From Stenotrophomonas indicatrix (GTDB lineage Bacteria > Pseudomonadota > Gammaproteobacteria > Xanthomonadales > Xanthomonadaceae), in NCBI GenBank assembly GCA_041545745.1, contig CP168152.1:1238001-1302000 (forward strand): DNA of 64,000 bases. The letters are read 5' to 3'. Shown here piece after piece: positions 45,351-61,500 of the stretch. Under the pieces are notes generated by a model. That model searched no databases. It worked only from the letters and a program-made list of their open reading frames with translations, and was not told where the DNA came from. How positions within the stretch are numbered: the first letter of the stretch is position 1; each line of letters begins with the position of its first letter. The position numbers and the translations under genes are program-made.

Positions 45351-46544
45351 ATGTTCCTGCGCCGCAGCCTGCTGTGCCTGGCCCTGTCCGCCGTCGTCCC
45401 GGTGTTCGCCGCCGACATCACCTTCTGGGACACCCCGCAGCGCGGTGGCAACAGCTTCAATGAAGCGCCGCCGGACAAGGCTTATTTCCAGGCGTTGCGT
45501 GCGACCGGCGCCACCTGGGTACGACTGACCCCGGACAAGTGGCGCAGTGCCGGCGGCCGCGATTTCCTGATGGGCGATGCCGATCACTACCAGGGCCTGG
45601 TCGAGGCTGACGTGACCACGTTGCGTCGCGCGCTGGATGACGCCAATGCCGTGGGCCTGAAGGTGGTGCTGGTGCCGCTGTCGCTGCCGCTGCTGCGCTG
45701 GAAACAGAAGAACGGCGACGTGGTCGACCAGCGCCTGTGGCAATCCTTCGACAACCACGCACCTGCGCAGCGCTTCTGGCGTGATCTGGCGACCGCGCTG
45801 AAGGGGCATCCGGCGTTGGCCGGCTACAACCTGATCAATGAGCCGGCACCGGAATACGGCACCACGCTGGCCGAACACGCCTCCCGCGAGGACATGCTGA
45901 AGTGGTATGCCGGGGTGAAGGGCGGGCCGCGCGATCTGCGCCAGCTGTACACGGAACTGGTGGCCAGCGTGCGCGAAGTCGATGCAGAGATACCGTTGAT
46001 GCTTGATGCCGGCTGGTATGCCGCGGCCGATGCGTTCGACTACTGGCCTGCGCCACTGGACGACACGAAGCTGCTGTACAGCGTGCACATGTACGAGCCG
46101 TATGCCGCCACCAGCGCGCCGAACCAGAAGCGCAGCACACCGTACCGCTATCCCGCCGAAGTGCCGTTCGGCGACCGCAGCGAGCGCTGGGACGCCGTGC
46201 GCGTGCGCAGCTACCTGCAGCAGCCGATGGACTGGGCGAAGACCCATGGCATCGGCGCCAACCGCATGGTGATCGGTGAGTTCGGCTGCATGCGTCGTTG
46301 GCCGGATTGCGGCGCCTACCTGCGCGATGTGCTGGCGGTGGCCGAGCAGCAGAAGGTGCACTGGGCGTTCTACGCATTCCGCGAAGACGGCTGGGATGGC
46401 ATGGACTATGAACTGGGCGACAGGCCGCTGCCGGGATCGTACTGGCAGGCTGTCGAGAAGGGTGAGGCCGTGCAGCCGCCGCGTTCGATGCAGGCGCCGT
46501 TGTTCGCACCGATCCTGCAACGGTTGAAGGCGGGAGCGCGCTGA
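45351..46544 (+). CDS. Secreted glycoside hydrolase, family 5 (cellulase-like)
   Basis: A 397-residue protein with a signal peptide (SLLCLALSAVVPVFA, cut before ADITF). The TIM-barrel GH5 catalytic pair is visible: the acid/base Glu164 in YNLINEPAPE and the nucleophile Glu310 in VIGEFGC. His and Tyr of VHMYEPYA fit the substrate site. It should cleave a beta-1,4-type glycan outside the cytoplasm; the substrate is not determined. The start at 45351 is set by the signal peptide. Confidence 0.88.
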   Translation: MFLRRSLLCLALSAVVPVFAADITFWDTPQRGGNSFNEAPPDKAYFQALRATGATWVRLTPDKWRSAGGRDFLMGDADHYQGLVEADVTTLRRALDDANAVGLKVVLVPLSLPLLRWKQKNGDVVDQRLWQSFDNHAPAQRFWRDLATALKGHPALAGYNLINEPAPEYGTTLAEHASREDMLKWYAGVKGGPRDLRQLYTELVASVREVDAEIPLMLDAGWYAAADAFDYWPAPLDDTKLLYSVHMYEPYAATSAPNQKRSTPYRYPAEVPFGDRSERWDAVRVRSYLQQPMDWAKTHGIGANRMVIGEFGCMRRWPDCGAYLRDVLAVAEQQKVHWAFYAFREDGWDGMDYELGDRPLPGSYWQAVEKGEAVQPPRSMQAPLFAPILQRLKAGAR

Positions 46545-46584
46545 CGCCTTCGCGGTGACGCCGGCCACGCCCGGCGAGTGCATC

Positions 46585-46642
46585 GGTAGCCGCCCACCTT
46601 GGTGGGCGTTGTGTCGTGTGCCAACCAAGGTTGGCATCTACC
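46585..46642. repeat. Inverted pair of GTAG palindromes
   Basis: GGTAGCCGCCCACCTTGGTG (from 46585) and an inverted partner ending GTTGGCATCTACC at 46642. They lie between the convergent GH5 and katG genes. Confidence 0.75.
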
Positions 46643-46650
46643 AGAGCATG

Positions 46651-48897
<2,247 letters not shown>

Positions 48898-48942
48898 CTA
48901 CCTGTGGACTGGCGAATGAGGGAATCAGATCGCTTACCCACC

Positions 48943-48979
48943 ATAGGCATCGCCTAACGATGGGTAAATTCGATTGATT
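48943..48979 (-). promoter_or_regulatory. Candidate OxyR operator upstream of katG
   Basis: Reading the + strand: ATAG, seven bases, CTAA, seven bases, TAAA, seven bases, GATT. This copies the OxyR layout of four tetranucleotides spaced by seven bases, with partial matches to the ATAG/CTAT consensus. It lies 52-88 bases before the katG start. Confidence 0.4.
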
Positions 48980-49035
48980 CAACCGCTGCGATAGTGACTG
49001 CCTATGGTCGGCAGCGCTTGCATCGTTGTGCGCGA

Positions 49036-49653
49036 TCAGCGCTTGAGCAGGCCCGCGCCGAGCTTGAACAGATCGCTGGCGCCGAACTGGCCATCGCCGT
49101 CCTGGTCGAGCGCACCGCCGAGCAGGCTGCCGATGCCGCCGCCGGATTGCTGTGCTTCCTGGCCCAGGGCCTGGCTGAGCTGGCCGGCGTTGCCGCTCTG
49201 GGCAAACCGCTGGGCCAGGAACGACATGACGATGGGGGCGAGGATCGCCAGCAGCTGACTGGACCTGCCGCTGTCCAGACCGGTCTTCTGGCCCAGCGCT
49301 TCTGCTGCCTGCGAGGTCTGCCCACCGAACACATGGCCGAGGATGCCGGCACCGTTGGTGGCGTTGCCACCGCCACCGCCCATCACCGCGCCGAGGATGC
49401 TGCCGATGTCGAAACCGCCGCCACTGCCGCCGGCCGAGCCGAGGTGGTCGCGCTGCAGGGCATTGAGCAGGGACTGCGCACCCTGCGGCTCACTGGCGTT
49501 CTGGCCCATCGCGCCGAGCAGCAGGGGCAGGGCGCTGCCGACGGCCTGGGTGGCTTGGCTGCTGTCCAGGCCGAGCTGCTGTGACACCTGCTGCAGGCCT
49601 TGGCCCTGCTGCAGCTGCTGGAAGAGGGATGCAGCGAGGGATTCGGTGTTCAT
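49036..49653 (-). CDS. DUF937 (YidB-like) protein
   Basis: A 205-residue protein. The N-terminal helix (LAASLFQQLQQGQGLQQVSQ) and the Gly/Ser-rich middle (GGSGGGFDIGSILGAVMGGG) are characteristic of DUF937. Near the end DQDGDGQFGASDL resembles a single EF-hand loop. No signal peptide is present. Function unknown. The start MNTESLAASLF is chosen over a longer frame that begins 75 bases upstream. Confidence 0.8.
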   Translation of the reverse strand: MNTESLAASLFQQLQQGQGLQQVSQQLGLDSSQATQAVGSALPLLLGAMGQNASEPQGAQSLLNALQRDHLGSAGGSGGGFDIGSILGAVMGGGGGNATNGAGILGHVFGGQTSQAAEALGQKTGLDSGRSSQLLAILAPIVMSFLAQRFAQSGNAGQLSQALGQEAQQSGGGIGSLLGGALDQDGDGQFGASDLFKLGAGLLKR

Positions 49654-49772
49654 GGCGGTCTCCGGTCTGTGAAGGACGAACTGCCCGAGCATAACGCCGT
49701 GTACACGACGGCAATGCGAAGGCTTCATGGCGGGCGTCCGCCGGGCAGTGCCGGCGGAACCTGCGCCCTGCG

Positions 49773-52364
<2,592 letters not shown>

Positions 52365-52560
52365 GGGACTCGTGGATCAGGGGCGTCCGCTCGCGCCGGA
52401 GGGCAGCGGGGCGGAGCCGGTACAGGGTTGTCCATGGTAACGGGTAGAGCGGGCTGGCCGCTGCTGGAGCCGGCGGGCAGGGCGGCTGTCACGCCACGCG
52501 GTGCGGGTGTAGGCTCTGGCCTGCGGCCATGCTGGCAGCACATCAGCCAAGGAATGAACG

Positions 52561-53019
52561 ATGACGCAACAATCTGCACCCCAAGAAGGCCAGCAGGCCA
52601 AGGCAGCCGTTGAAGCGCCGCCTTCGCTCTATCTCGTCGCGCTGTACCAGTTGGTGGGGGGCGCCTTCGCCCTTTACGGCATGCTCAAGGTCTATGGGCC
52701 GGGTGTGCCCGAGTATCAGCTGCTGGCCCGGATGAGCCTCTACCACTCTCTGCCGTATGCGGTGCTGGTCACTGCCGGTGTGCTCAACGCGTTGGCAGGC
52801 ATCGTCATCGGGGTGGGCATCTTCGCGCGCTGGGCGTGGGTTCGCCCGCTGTTTGTGGTGATGTTCGTGGAGGCGACCGTGTTGCAGTTGGTCGACATGA
52901 AGATGGCAGGCCCCTTCGAATTTCTGACCGTGGGGGCCATCTTCTGCGTTTCCCTGTATGTCGCATTCCTGTTGTACCGCGATCCGGCAGACCGTTACTT
53001 CCGCAACCGGTGGCGCTGA
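52561..53019 (+). CDS. Small four-TM membrane protein of unknown function
   Basis: A 152-residue protein with four hydrophobic segments (about 24-44, 60-80, 88-108 and 118-138) and a charged C-terminus (YRDPADRYFRNRWR). The first 20 residues are Gln/Ala/Pro-rich and cytoplasmic. I do not recognise the family. Divergent from mutS by about 197 bases, with no operon partner. Confidence 0.7.
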   Translation: MTQQSAPQEGQQAKAAVEAPPSLYLVALYQLVGGAFALYGMLKVYGPGVPEYQLLARMSLYHSLPYAVLVTAGVLNALAGIVIGVGIFARWAWVRPLFVVMFVEATVLQLVDMKMAGPFEFLTVGAIFCVSLYVAFLLYRDPADRYFRNRWR

Positions 53020-53073
53020 AACGGTTGGCGTGTTCCGCAGGCGTGACCCCACACCAGAGGGCGCGCCGCCACT

Positions 53074-53466
53074 TCAGGGGCACACCAGCGCAACGTTCGG
53101 GTGGCTGGCGAAGATATCCATCACGATCTGGAAATAGGTCTGCCCCTCGCCACGTTGCAGGGCGTCCAGCTGGCGGCCGATGGTTTCGGCATTGAACGTA
53201 CCCGGCTGCCGCAGCTTGTCTTCCAGCCACGCGCGCGTGGCCTCCGATCCCAGTGCCTCGCGGCTGCGGTCGATGTCGCGCCAGACCACCGTGGCGGTTT
53301 CGTGCCCCGCCAGCGCGCCATGGCCGCCGTACAGCAGATCGTCCAGCGCATCGAGGCTGGGCCCGAGCTGCCAGTCCTCGCTGGCCATGAACACCCGGTT
53401 GATCTCCGCATAGAGACTGGGGATGTCAACGATGGCGGAGCCTTCGATCTGCAGGAATGCGGTCAT
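53074..53466 (-). CDS. Barstar-like (ribonuclease inhibitor) protein
   Basis: A 130-residue protein with the barstar pattern. An N-terminal strand ends IVDIPSLYAEINRVFM, followed by the family's acidic loop and helix SLDALDDLLYGG (compare barstar's DALWD segment). The C-terminal ~70 residues are an added helical region. Barstars neutralise barnase-type ribonucleases. No barnase gene is in the window. It is transcribed away from the CdiB-type transporter gene beginning 303 bases away. Start at 53466 (MTAFLQIEGS). Confidence 0.75.
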   Translation of the reverse strand: MTAFLQIEGSAIVDIPSLYAEINRVFMASEDWQLGPSLDALDDLLYGGHGALAGHETATVVWRDIDRSREALGSEATRAWLEDKLRQPGTFNAETIGRQLDALQRGEGQTYFQIVMDIFASHPNVALVCP

Positions 53467-53768
53467 GCGCGGACTGTAGCGTGGGCCGGCGGAAGGCGTT
53501 GTGCTGAACGCCGTTGCTTCGCGACGTGGCGCGTGCCCCCGCATACTCTGGATTGCCGTCTGCGGTGTGGTTTCCCGTAGCTCCGGGTATTTGAATATTT
53601 TCCTATAGAAATCCTCGGGGCAGCCGATAGCCTATGCGTCACTTCGCGTCGGGCGCGGTGGCGTGCCGTTGAATATCCCCGGCGAACCTCGATCAAGCCA
53701 CCGGGTTGGCCCTTCTCCCTTCCGGGAGCAGGACCACTGACGCGTGGCATCAAAACCTGGAATTGATT
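53467..53768. other. Intergenic region between the barstar-like and tpsB genes
   Basis: No coding frame is supported in this 302-base stretch. A distinctly AT-rich tract at 53589-53612 (TTTGAATATTTTCCTATAGA) stands out in the GC-rich context and is a likely promoter or regulator site for the two-partner secretion operon. No exact -35/-10 pair is assigned. Confidence 0.6.
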
Positions 53769-55511
53769 GTGCGAGCAAGGAAGAAGTCTGCGCGCTGTGC
53801 GCGCCGCAGTGGTGGAGGATTGGTGCTTCTGGTCATGGCCTTCGGTGTTGCTGCCCAGCAGGTGGGTGACCCGGGTGCACAGGAACTGTTGCGCCAGCAG
53901 GAGCGCGAACGCGTACTGCGCGAGCAGCAGGAAAGTCGGCCCGATGTGCGCCTTGAGAACAGCCAGGGTGAACAGGGTGAGCGCCTGCCGGCGCAGGAGC
54001 AGCCCTGCGTGCGCATTGATCGCATCGTGCTGGAAGGCGAGGCCGCCAATCGCTTCCAGTGGGCATTGGCCGCAGCCGATCCGCGCGAAGATCCCGCCAG
54101 TGGCCGCTGCCTGGGCACTGAAGGCATCAACGTAGTGATGAAGCGCGTGCAGAACGCGATCATCGCGCGCGGCTATGTCACCACCCGCGTGCTGTCGGCA
54201 CCGCAGGATCTGAATACCGGCACGCTGATGCTGTCGGTGGTACCGGGGCGATTCCGCGAGGCGGTGTTTTCCGACGCGGATGCGCGGCATCAGGCCATCG
54301 TCAACGCGCTGCCGATCCGCAGCGGTGGCCTGCTGAACCTACGTGACATCGAGCAGGGGCTGGAGAACCTGCAGCGCGTGCCCACGGTCACCGCCGACAT
54401 CAAGATCGCACCCGCTGATGGCGAAGGTGCCGGACCCGGGCAGAGCGACCTGCAGATCGACTGGAAGCAGCGTTCGCCGGTGCGCGCCAGCGTGACCCTG
54501 GACGATGCCGGCAGCCAGGGCACCGGAAAACTGCAGGCCAATGCCACACTGTCGCTGGACAACCCGCTGGGCCTGAACGAGTTGTTCTACGTCAGTGCCG
54601 GGCGCGGCGTGTTCAATGGCAAAGGCAAGGACACCAACAGCTGGACCGCGCACTACGACGTGCCCTACGGCTACTGGCTGTTCGGCGCCACGGCCAGTGC
54701 CTACGACTACAGCCAGACCGTGGTCGGCGCTTACGAAAGTTATGACTACAGCGGCCGCAGCGGCAACGCCGAGGCACGCGTGGATCGCCTGCTGCTGCGC
54801 AACGCCAAGACCAAGCTGGGCATTTACGGTCGCGGTTGGCAGCGCACGTCGAAGAACTACATCGACGATACCGAGATCGAGGTGCAGCGCCGCCGCACGT
54901 CGGGATGGGAGCTTGGCCTGACCCACAAGCAGTTCATCGGTGCGGCCACACTCGATGCCACGCTGGCCTACCGCCGCGGTACCGGCGCCTTCCATGCACT
55001 GCGTTCGCCCGAAGAGATGGCGCAGGCGTGGGATCCGACCCTGCCGTTGGAAGGCACGTCGCGGATGAGGGTGATCACCGCTGACGCGCAGTTCACCGTG
55101 CCGTTCCAGCTGGGCAAGCAGCGCCTGCGCTACACCGCTGCATGGCGCGCACAGTGGAACCGCACGCCGTTGTCGCCACAGGATCGCTTTGCGATTGGTG
55201 GCCGCTACACGGTGCGTGGATTCGACGGCGAAAGCTCGCTCAGCGGCGAGCGCGGCTGGTCGCTGCGCAACGATCTGTCGCTGGGTATCGGCGGTGGCCA
55301 GGAGTTCTACGTCGCCGCCGACTACGGCCGCATCGGCGGGCCATCGGCGCAATGGCAATCCGGCCGGGATCTGGCCGGCATGGCGTTTGGCCTGCGCGGC
55401 GGCTGGCAGCAGCTTTCCTGGGACGGCTTCGTGGGCTCGGCCCTGCACAAGCCCTCCAACTTCCCTACCGACTACACCACCTTCGGCTTCAGCCTGGCGT
55501 GGCGTTACTGA
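53769..55511 (+). CDS. TpsB/CdiB-type outer-membrane transporter of a two-partner secretion system
   Basis: A 580-residue protein. A signal peptide (GLVLLVMAFGVAAQQ) precedes a short helix region and POTRA domains (EGINVVMKRVQNAIIARGY, then ERG-like GLLNLRDIEQGLENLQRV). A 16-strand barrel follows with the L6 motif VRGF in GGRYTVRGFDGESSLSGERG, and the final strand is FGFSLAWRY. It should export the adjacent giant exoprotein by its TPS domain. The GTG at 53769 is preferred because it begins the signal peptide; a longer frame from 53706 is possible. It precedes the TpsA gene by 21 bases. Confidence 0.92.
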   Translation: MRARKKSARCARRSGGGLVLLVMAFGVAAQQVGDPGAQELLRQQERERVLREQQESRPDVRLENSQGEQGERLPAQEQPCVRIDRIVLEGEAANRFQWALAAADPREDPASGRCLGTEGINVVMKRVQNAIIARGYVTTRVLSAPQDLNTGTLMLSVVPGRFREAVFSDADARHQAIVNALPIRSGGLLNLRDIEQGLENLQRVPTVTADIKIAPADGEGAGPGQSDLQIDWKQRSPVRASVTLDDAGSQGTGKLQANATLSLDNPLGLNELFYVSAGRGVFNGKGKDTNSWTAHYDVPYGYWLFGATASAYDYSQTVVGAYESYDYSGRSGNAEARVDRLLLRNAKTKLGIYGRGWQRTSKNYIDDTEIEVQRRRTSGWELGLTHKQFIGAATLDATLAYRRGTGAFHALRSPEEMAQAWDPTLPLEGTSRMRVITADAQFTVPFQLGKQRLRYTAAWRAQWNRTPLSPQDRFAIGGRYTVRGFDGESSLSGERGWSLRNDLSLGIGGGQEFYVAADYGRIGGPSAQWQSGRDLAGMAFGLRGGWQQLSWDGFVGSALHKPSNFPTDYTTFGFSLAWRY

Positions 55512-55532
55512 TCTGGCACAAGGATTCGTGAA

Positions 55533-58500
55533 ATGAACAGCATCTATCGCCTGGTTTTCAACCGCGCGCTGCGCGTGTGGCAGGTCGCTTCGGAACTGGT
55601 GAAGGGCGGCGGCGGCCTGGTCGGCCAGGTCGCTGGCCGGCAGACAGCGGCCGTGTCGCCGCTCGGCTTCGCGCTGATGTGCGCGTTGGGATGGGTCGCC
55701 CTGGTGCCCGTGGTTGAAGCGCAATCGGTCGGCCACATCGCGTCCGATCCCAATGCGCCCGGTCGTGAGCGTCCCACCGTGGTGACCGCGCCGAATGGCG
55801 TGCCGATGGTCAACATCACCACGCCTTCGGCCGGTGGCGTCTCACGTAATCGCTATTCGCAGTTCGATGTCGGCCGCGAGGGCGTGATCCTCAACAACGC
55901 GCGTGGCCAGGTGCAGACGCAGTTGGGCGGTTGGGTGCTGGGCAATCCGTGGCTGGCCACCGGCAGCGCACGGGTCATCCTCAATGAGGTCAATGGCCCG
56001 GCCAGCCGCCTCAATGGCTATGTGGAAGTGGCCGGACAGCGCGCCGAGGTGATCATCGCCAATCCGGCGGGCATCCAGGTCAACGGCGGCGGTTTCCTCA
56101 ATGCCAGTCGCGTCACGCTCACCACCGGCACGCCGATGTTCACCGGTGCTGGTGCACTGGAAGGTTATCGGGTCAGTGGTGGGGCGATCGAGGTCAACGG
56201 AGATGGCCTCGATACCAGCCGCGCCGACTACACCGACCTGATCACCCGGTCGCTGAAGGTCAACGCCGGCATCTGGGCCAACCAGCTGCAGGCGTCTCTC
56301 GGCAACAACGTGGTCAGTGCTGATCACAGTCAGGTGACCGCCACGGCGGCCAGCAGCGAGGCGCCGACCTTCGCGCTGGACGTAGGCGCGCTGGGCGGCA
56401 TGTTCGCCAACAAGATCTGGCTGGTGGGCAATGAACACGGCGTGGGCGTGCGCAACGCCGGCAGCATCGGCGCGCAGGCAGGCGAACTGGTGGTCACGGT
56501 GGATGGCCGGCTGGAGAATACCGGCGCGTTGCAGTCGCTGCAGAACGTGCGCGTGCAGGCGGGCGGCGATCTGGCCAACAGCGGCACGATAGCCGCTACG
56601 CGCGAGGCTGCAATCACTTCTGGTGGCACGCTGGACAACAGTGGCGGCAAGCTCAATGCACAGCGCCTGCAGCTGCAGGCGCAGGGGCTGCGCAATCGTG
56701 GCGGCGCCATCGAGCAGACCGGCGTGCAGGCATTGAACCTCAACGCAGGCAGCGTGAGCAATCGCAGCGAAGGCCTGATCGGTGCGCTGGATGCGGTGGC
56801 GTCGGGCGGCACCGGTGGTACCCCCGGCAGTGGCACCTCCCCGGGAAGCGGCGGAACGCCAGGGACCGGTGCGCCCGGAACCGGAACGCCCGGTACGGGT
56901 ACTCCGGGTACCGGCACGGGGGGCGGCACGCCGGTGACGCCGGTGGTTCCGTTGGCCACGGGTGTGTTGGACATCGCCGGCCTTCTCGACAACGACGGCG
57001 GCAGCATCAGCAGCGGCGGTCGTGTTTCGCTGGTTGCCGGCAATGGTCTGGACAACAGCGGAGGTCGCCTTGGCGTGGCCTCGCTGCAGGCCAGGGGCGA
57101 CCTGAACAACGACGGCGGCACGCTGCAGGTGCACGGTGACGCTGCGCTGCAGTTGGGCACGCTGTCCAACCAGAAGGGCGCGCTGAGTGTGGCCGGTGCG
57201 CTGCAGCTGCAGGCACAGTCGCTGGACAACCGGGAAGGCGAGCTGCGCCATGCCGACAGTGCAGCATCGGCCTGGACGGTGCACGACACGTTCAACAACG
57301 ACGGTGGCCTGCTGGCAACCAACGCCGAGCGCCTGACCCTGGGCGCAGGCCGGGTATCCAATGCAGGCGGTCGCCTCGAGCATGCCGGTGACGGCGCGCT
57401 GGTGCTGACCACCGGCGACTGGACCGGTGTCGGCGGTCGCCTGAGCACGCTCGGTCGCCTGGACTGGACGGTGGGCAACGCGGACGTGCGCAACGGCACG
57501 CTCACCGCAGCGCAGTTCCAGATCGTCGCCGGCACGCTGGACAACCGCGGCGGCAGCCTGCTGTCGCTGGGCAACCAGGGCAGCATGCTGCGCGCCGGTA
57601 CGCTGGACAACGGTGCCGGTGGCACCGTGGCCGGCAATGGCGAGCTGACCGTCTCGGCGACCACGCTGGACAACAGCAAGGGCCTGCTGCAGCAGGCAGG
57701 CAATGGCTCCCTGCGCGTGCACGCCGGTACCCTGCATGGCAGCGAAGGCCGCCTGCTCAGCAACGGCGACCTGACGCTGACCGGTGGCCAACTGGATGTG
57801 AGTGGCGGCATCACCTCCGCCCAGAGCGTGCAGATCAACGCCGATGGCCTGCGCAATACCGGTGGCCAGATCGTCTCGCTGGGCAATTCCGAGCTGGCGC
57901 TGGATGTGCGCGGAACCTTCGACAACCAGGGCGGGCAGGTGCTCGGCAATGCAGGCCTGCGCATCGACGCGGGCCGCATCGACAACCAGAAGGGCACGCT
58001 GCAGTCGGCCGGTACCCAGGGCGCGACACTGACCGTGCGCGACGAACTGGACAACAGCGCCGGTGCGATCTCTGGCAACGGCGAGGTGCAGCTGCACGTC
58101 GGCAGCCTGCTCAACCAGGGCGGCAAGGTACTTGCTGCGGGGAGTGGCCTGTTGCAGGTACAGGCCCGCGAACTGCTGGACAACCGCGATGGCGGCCGAC
58201 TGGCCGGCAGCGGCGACGTGCTGTTGCAGGCGGCACGGCTGGACAACCGCAGCGGTGCAATCGAACACGCCGGCAGCGGCACGCTGCAGGTCCGTGCCGA
58301 TACGCTGCAGGGCGCAGCGGGCCGGATTCTCAGCCAGTCGTCGCTGACGCTTGAGGGGGGCGAGCTGGTGCTGGGTGCCGGCAGCACCACCCAGGCCGAG
58401 CGCATTGCGATCAATGCCGAACACCTGGACAACGCCGGCGGCAATCTCAGCGCGACGGGCAGCGATGCGCTGCAGGTACGCGTGGTGCAGACCATGGACA

Positions 58501-61500
58501 ACAGCGGCGGCGTGATCGCCGGCAACGGCGCGCTGGACGTGCAGGCCGGTGAACTGCTCAACCGCAAGGGCACGCTCAGCGGCGCCGGCGCGGTCGACAG
58601 CACGTTGCAGGTCACCCGGACGCTGGACAACCATGAAGGCACCATTGCCAGCAATGCCAACCGGCTGACCATTACTGCCGCGCGGGTCGACAACACCGCC
58701 GGTTCCATCCGCCAGGCCGGCAACCAGGGCCTGGACATCACCACGACCCGCCTGGATGGCAGCAAGGGCACGCTGGTCTCTGCGGCTACGCTGACCCTGC
58801 GCGCGGATGAGGTGGACCATCGCGACGCAACGCTGGGCGCTGATCGCTTCGACCTCGAGGCCGGAACGCTGGACAACGCCGGTGGCCGCATCATTGCCAG
58901 TGGCGAGGGCGCCAGCCGCATCAGTGCCACCTCACTGGGCAATGCCGGCGGTACGCTGGCCAGCAATGGTGATCTGACGCTGCAGGCGCAGACGCTGGAC
59001 AACAGCGCAGGCAAGATCCAGCACGCCGGCAGCGGCCAGTTGCAGGTGCATGCGCAGACCCTGCTGGGGTCGGGCGGCAGCGTGCTCAGCAATGGCACGT
59101 TCGTGCTGGAGGGCAAGACCCTCGATCTGTCGAAGGCAACCACCTCGGCGCGCCGCATCGATATCACTGCCGATAGCCTGACCACCGCTGGCGGTGCGCT
59201 CACTGCCACCGGCGAAGAGGCACTGCGCCTGCGTGTGCAGGGGCTGCTGGACAATCGCGGCGGCTCGCTGGCCAGTAATGGTGTGCTCGACGTTGCCGCG
59301 CAGCAGCTGATCAATGCGCAGGGCACCCTGCAGGGTGCCGGCAGCGGCCGGTCCACCCTGGCCATCGGCCAGACACTGGACAACCAAACCGGGCGCATTC
59401 TGTTGGCAGGCGCCGGCACGATCACCGCGGCCAGCGTCGACAACCGCGGCGGTACCGTCCATGCCGGCGGCAGCGAACTGGTGCTGGGCATCGACGGTCG
59501 TCTCGACAACGGCAGCCAGGGGCTGCTGTCCAGCGCCGGTGCGATGACGCTGGACGCTGCCAGTCTCGACAACCGGCACGGCACGGTGGTGGCTGGCAAG
59601 GACCTGTTGCTGACCACGGTTGCAGGCGTGGACAACAGCGATGGCGCGATGCAGGCCGGCGAGCTGCTGCAGCTGCAGGCCAGCGGCCTCGATAACCAGC
59701 GCGGCACGCTGCTGGGCGGCCAGCTGACCGTCGATACCCGTGGCCAGCGGCTGGACAACCGCGGCGGCACGCTGGGTACGCAGAAGGGTGCGCTGACCGT
59801 GCACAGCGGCGCGCTGGACAACCAGAGCGGCCGGATACAGTCGGCCACCGATCTGCGCATCGATACCGCAGGGCAGGCCATCGACAACCGGGACACCGCC
59901 AGCAGTGGCGGCCTGTTGGCGGCGGGCACGCTACAGCTGGGCGGTGGTGCGCTGGACAACCGCGGTGGCACGCTGAACGCACAGGGCGATGCGCGGCTGT
60001 TGCTGACCAGTGTCGACAACAGCGCCGGCGGTACCCTTGCCAGCGCGGCAGGCCTGTCGCTGCAGGCGACGACGCTGGCCAACGGCGCCGGGCGCGTGCA
60101 GGCCGGGCGCAATCTCGACCTGACCCTGAGCGGGCGCCTGGACAACACGGCCGGCGCGATCGCCGCTGGCCAGCTGCTCACCCTCAACGCAGCCAGCGTC
60201 GACAACCGCAATACCCGCGGCGGCGATGGCACCCGCGGCCTGCAGGCGGGCCAGCTGCAGTTTGGAACGCAGTGGCTGGACAACAGCCAGGGCCAGATCG
60301 TCACCGACGGTGGCGCGCGGTTGCAGGTCAACGGCCAGCTGCAGAACAACGGGGGTGTCATCACCACCGGCGGCAACCTCGACAGCAGTGCCGACAGCGT
60401 TGCCAACAGTGGCGGCCTGCTGCGGGCCGATGGCAGCCAGACCCTGGTGGCGCGCGCGCTCAGCGAGGACGGCCAGGTACACGCCCAGCACGACCTGAGC
60501 CTGACCCTGCAGCAGGGCCTGAGCAACCGCGGCGAGTGGGTCGCCAACGGCACGCTGGCCCTGCATCTGTCCGGCGACCTGGACAACCAGGGCGTACTGC
60601 GCGGCGGCAACCTCGATCTCAACGCGCAGAACATCACCAACGCGGCCAACGGCGAGATCTCCAGCGAAGGCATCACCCATCTCAATGCCCGCGGCCAGCT
60701 GACCAACCGCGGCCTGATCGACGGCAAGGTGACCCACCTCGAAGCCGACGTGCTGGACAACCTTGGCACCGGCCGCATCTATGGCGACCACGTGGCGATC
60801 TCGGCCGGCGTGCTGAAGAACCATGCCGAGGATGCCAACGGTGCCACCCGCGTCGGCACCGTGGCCGCGCGCGAGCGCCTGGACCTGGGCGTGCGCGAAC
60901 TGCAGAACACCGGCAAGGGCCTGATCTACAGCGGCGGCGATGCGGCCATCGGTGGATCGCTGGGGGCTGATCGCATTGCTGCGGGCACGGCCGGCAGGAT
61001 CGACAACATCGGTTCGATCATTGATGTGAGCGGCAACCTGGCGATCGATGCGGGCGTGATCAACAACATCCGTGAAAACGTGTCGGTCGTTTCGACAAAG
61101 ACGATCGACACCACCGCGAGCATGACGGTTGCGTCGTGGCAGAAGAACAGCAAGAACACGGCGGGAACGGTCAGCGACACCAGCAACTACAAAGCATGGG
61201 AGTTCTACTACATCGCGCCGGAAGACGTGCTGCAGGATGAACCCTTCATTGCCGCCGATGGCACCCGGCTGGGCAAGGCGGTGATCCGCCTGACTGCGAA
61301 CACCTCGCGCTTCTTCTTCGGCTCCGGCGGCTTGGGCTATGACGTGCGTGGCGAGCGCTGGCGCATGGACCCGGTGAACGGGACGGTCACGATCTACTAC
61401 GTAAGCAAGGGTACTGCCGCCAATCCGGACCAGGTGGCAGGTGGCGACCCCTTCGATGTGCTCAAATCCAAGGAGAAGTTCACCTACCAGACCGACCGTC

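Noticed and set aside
56950..60960. CRISPR-like array suggested by regularly spaced repeats
   Set aside because: The repeats are coding (LDNxGGxL) in one continuous frame, diverged and irregular; they are FHA repeats.
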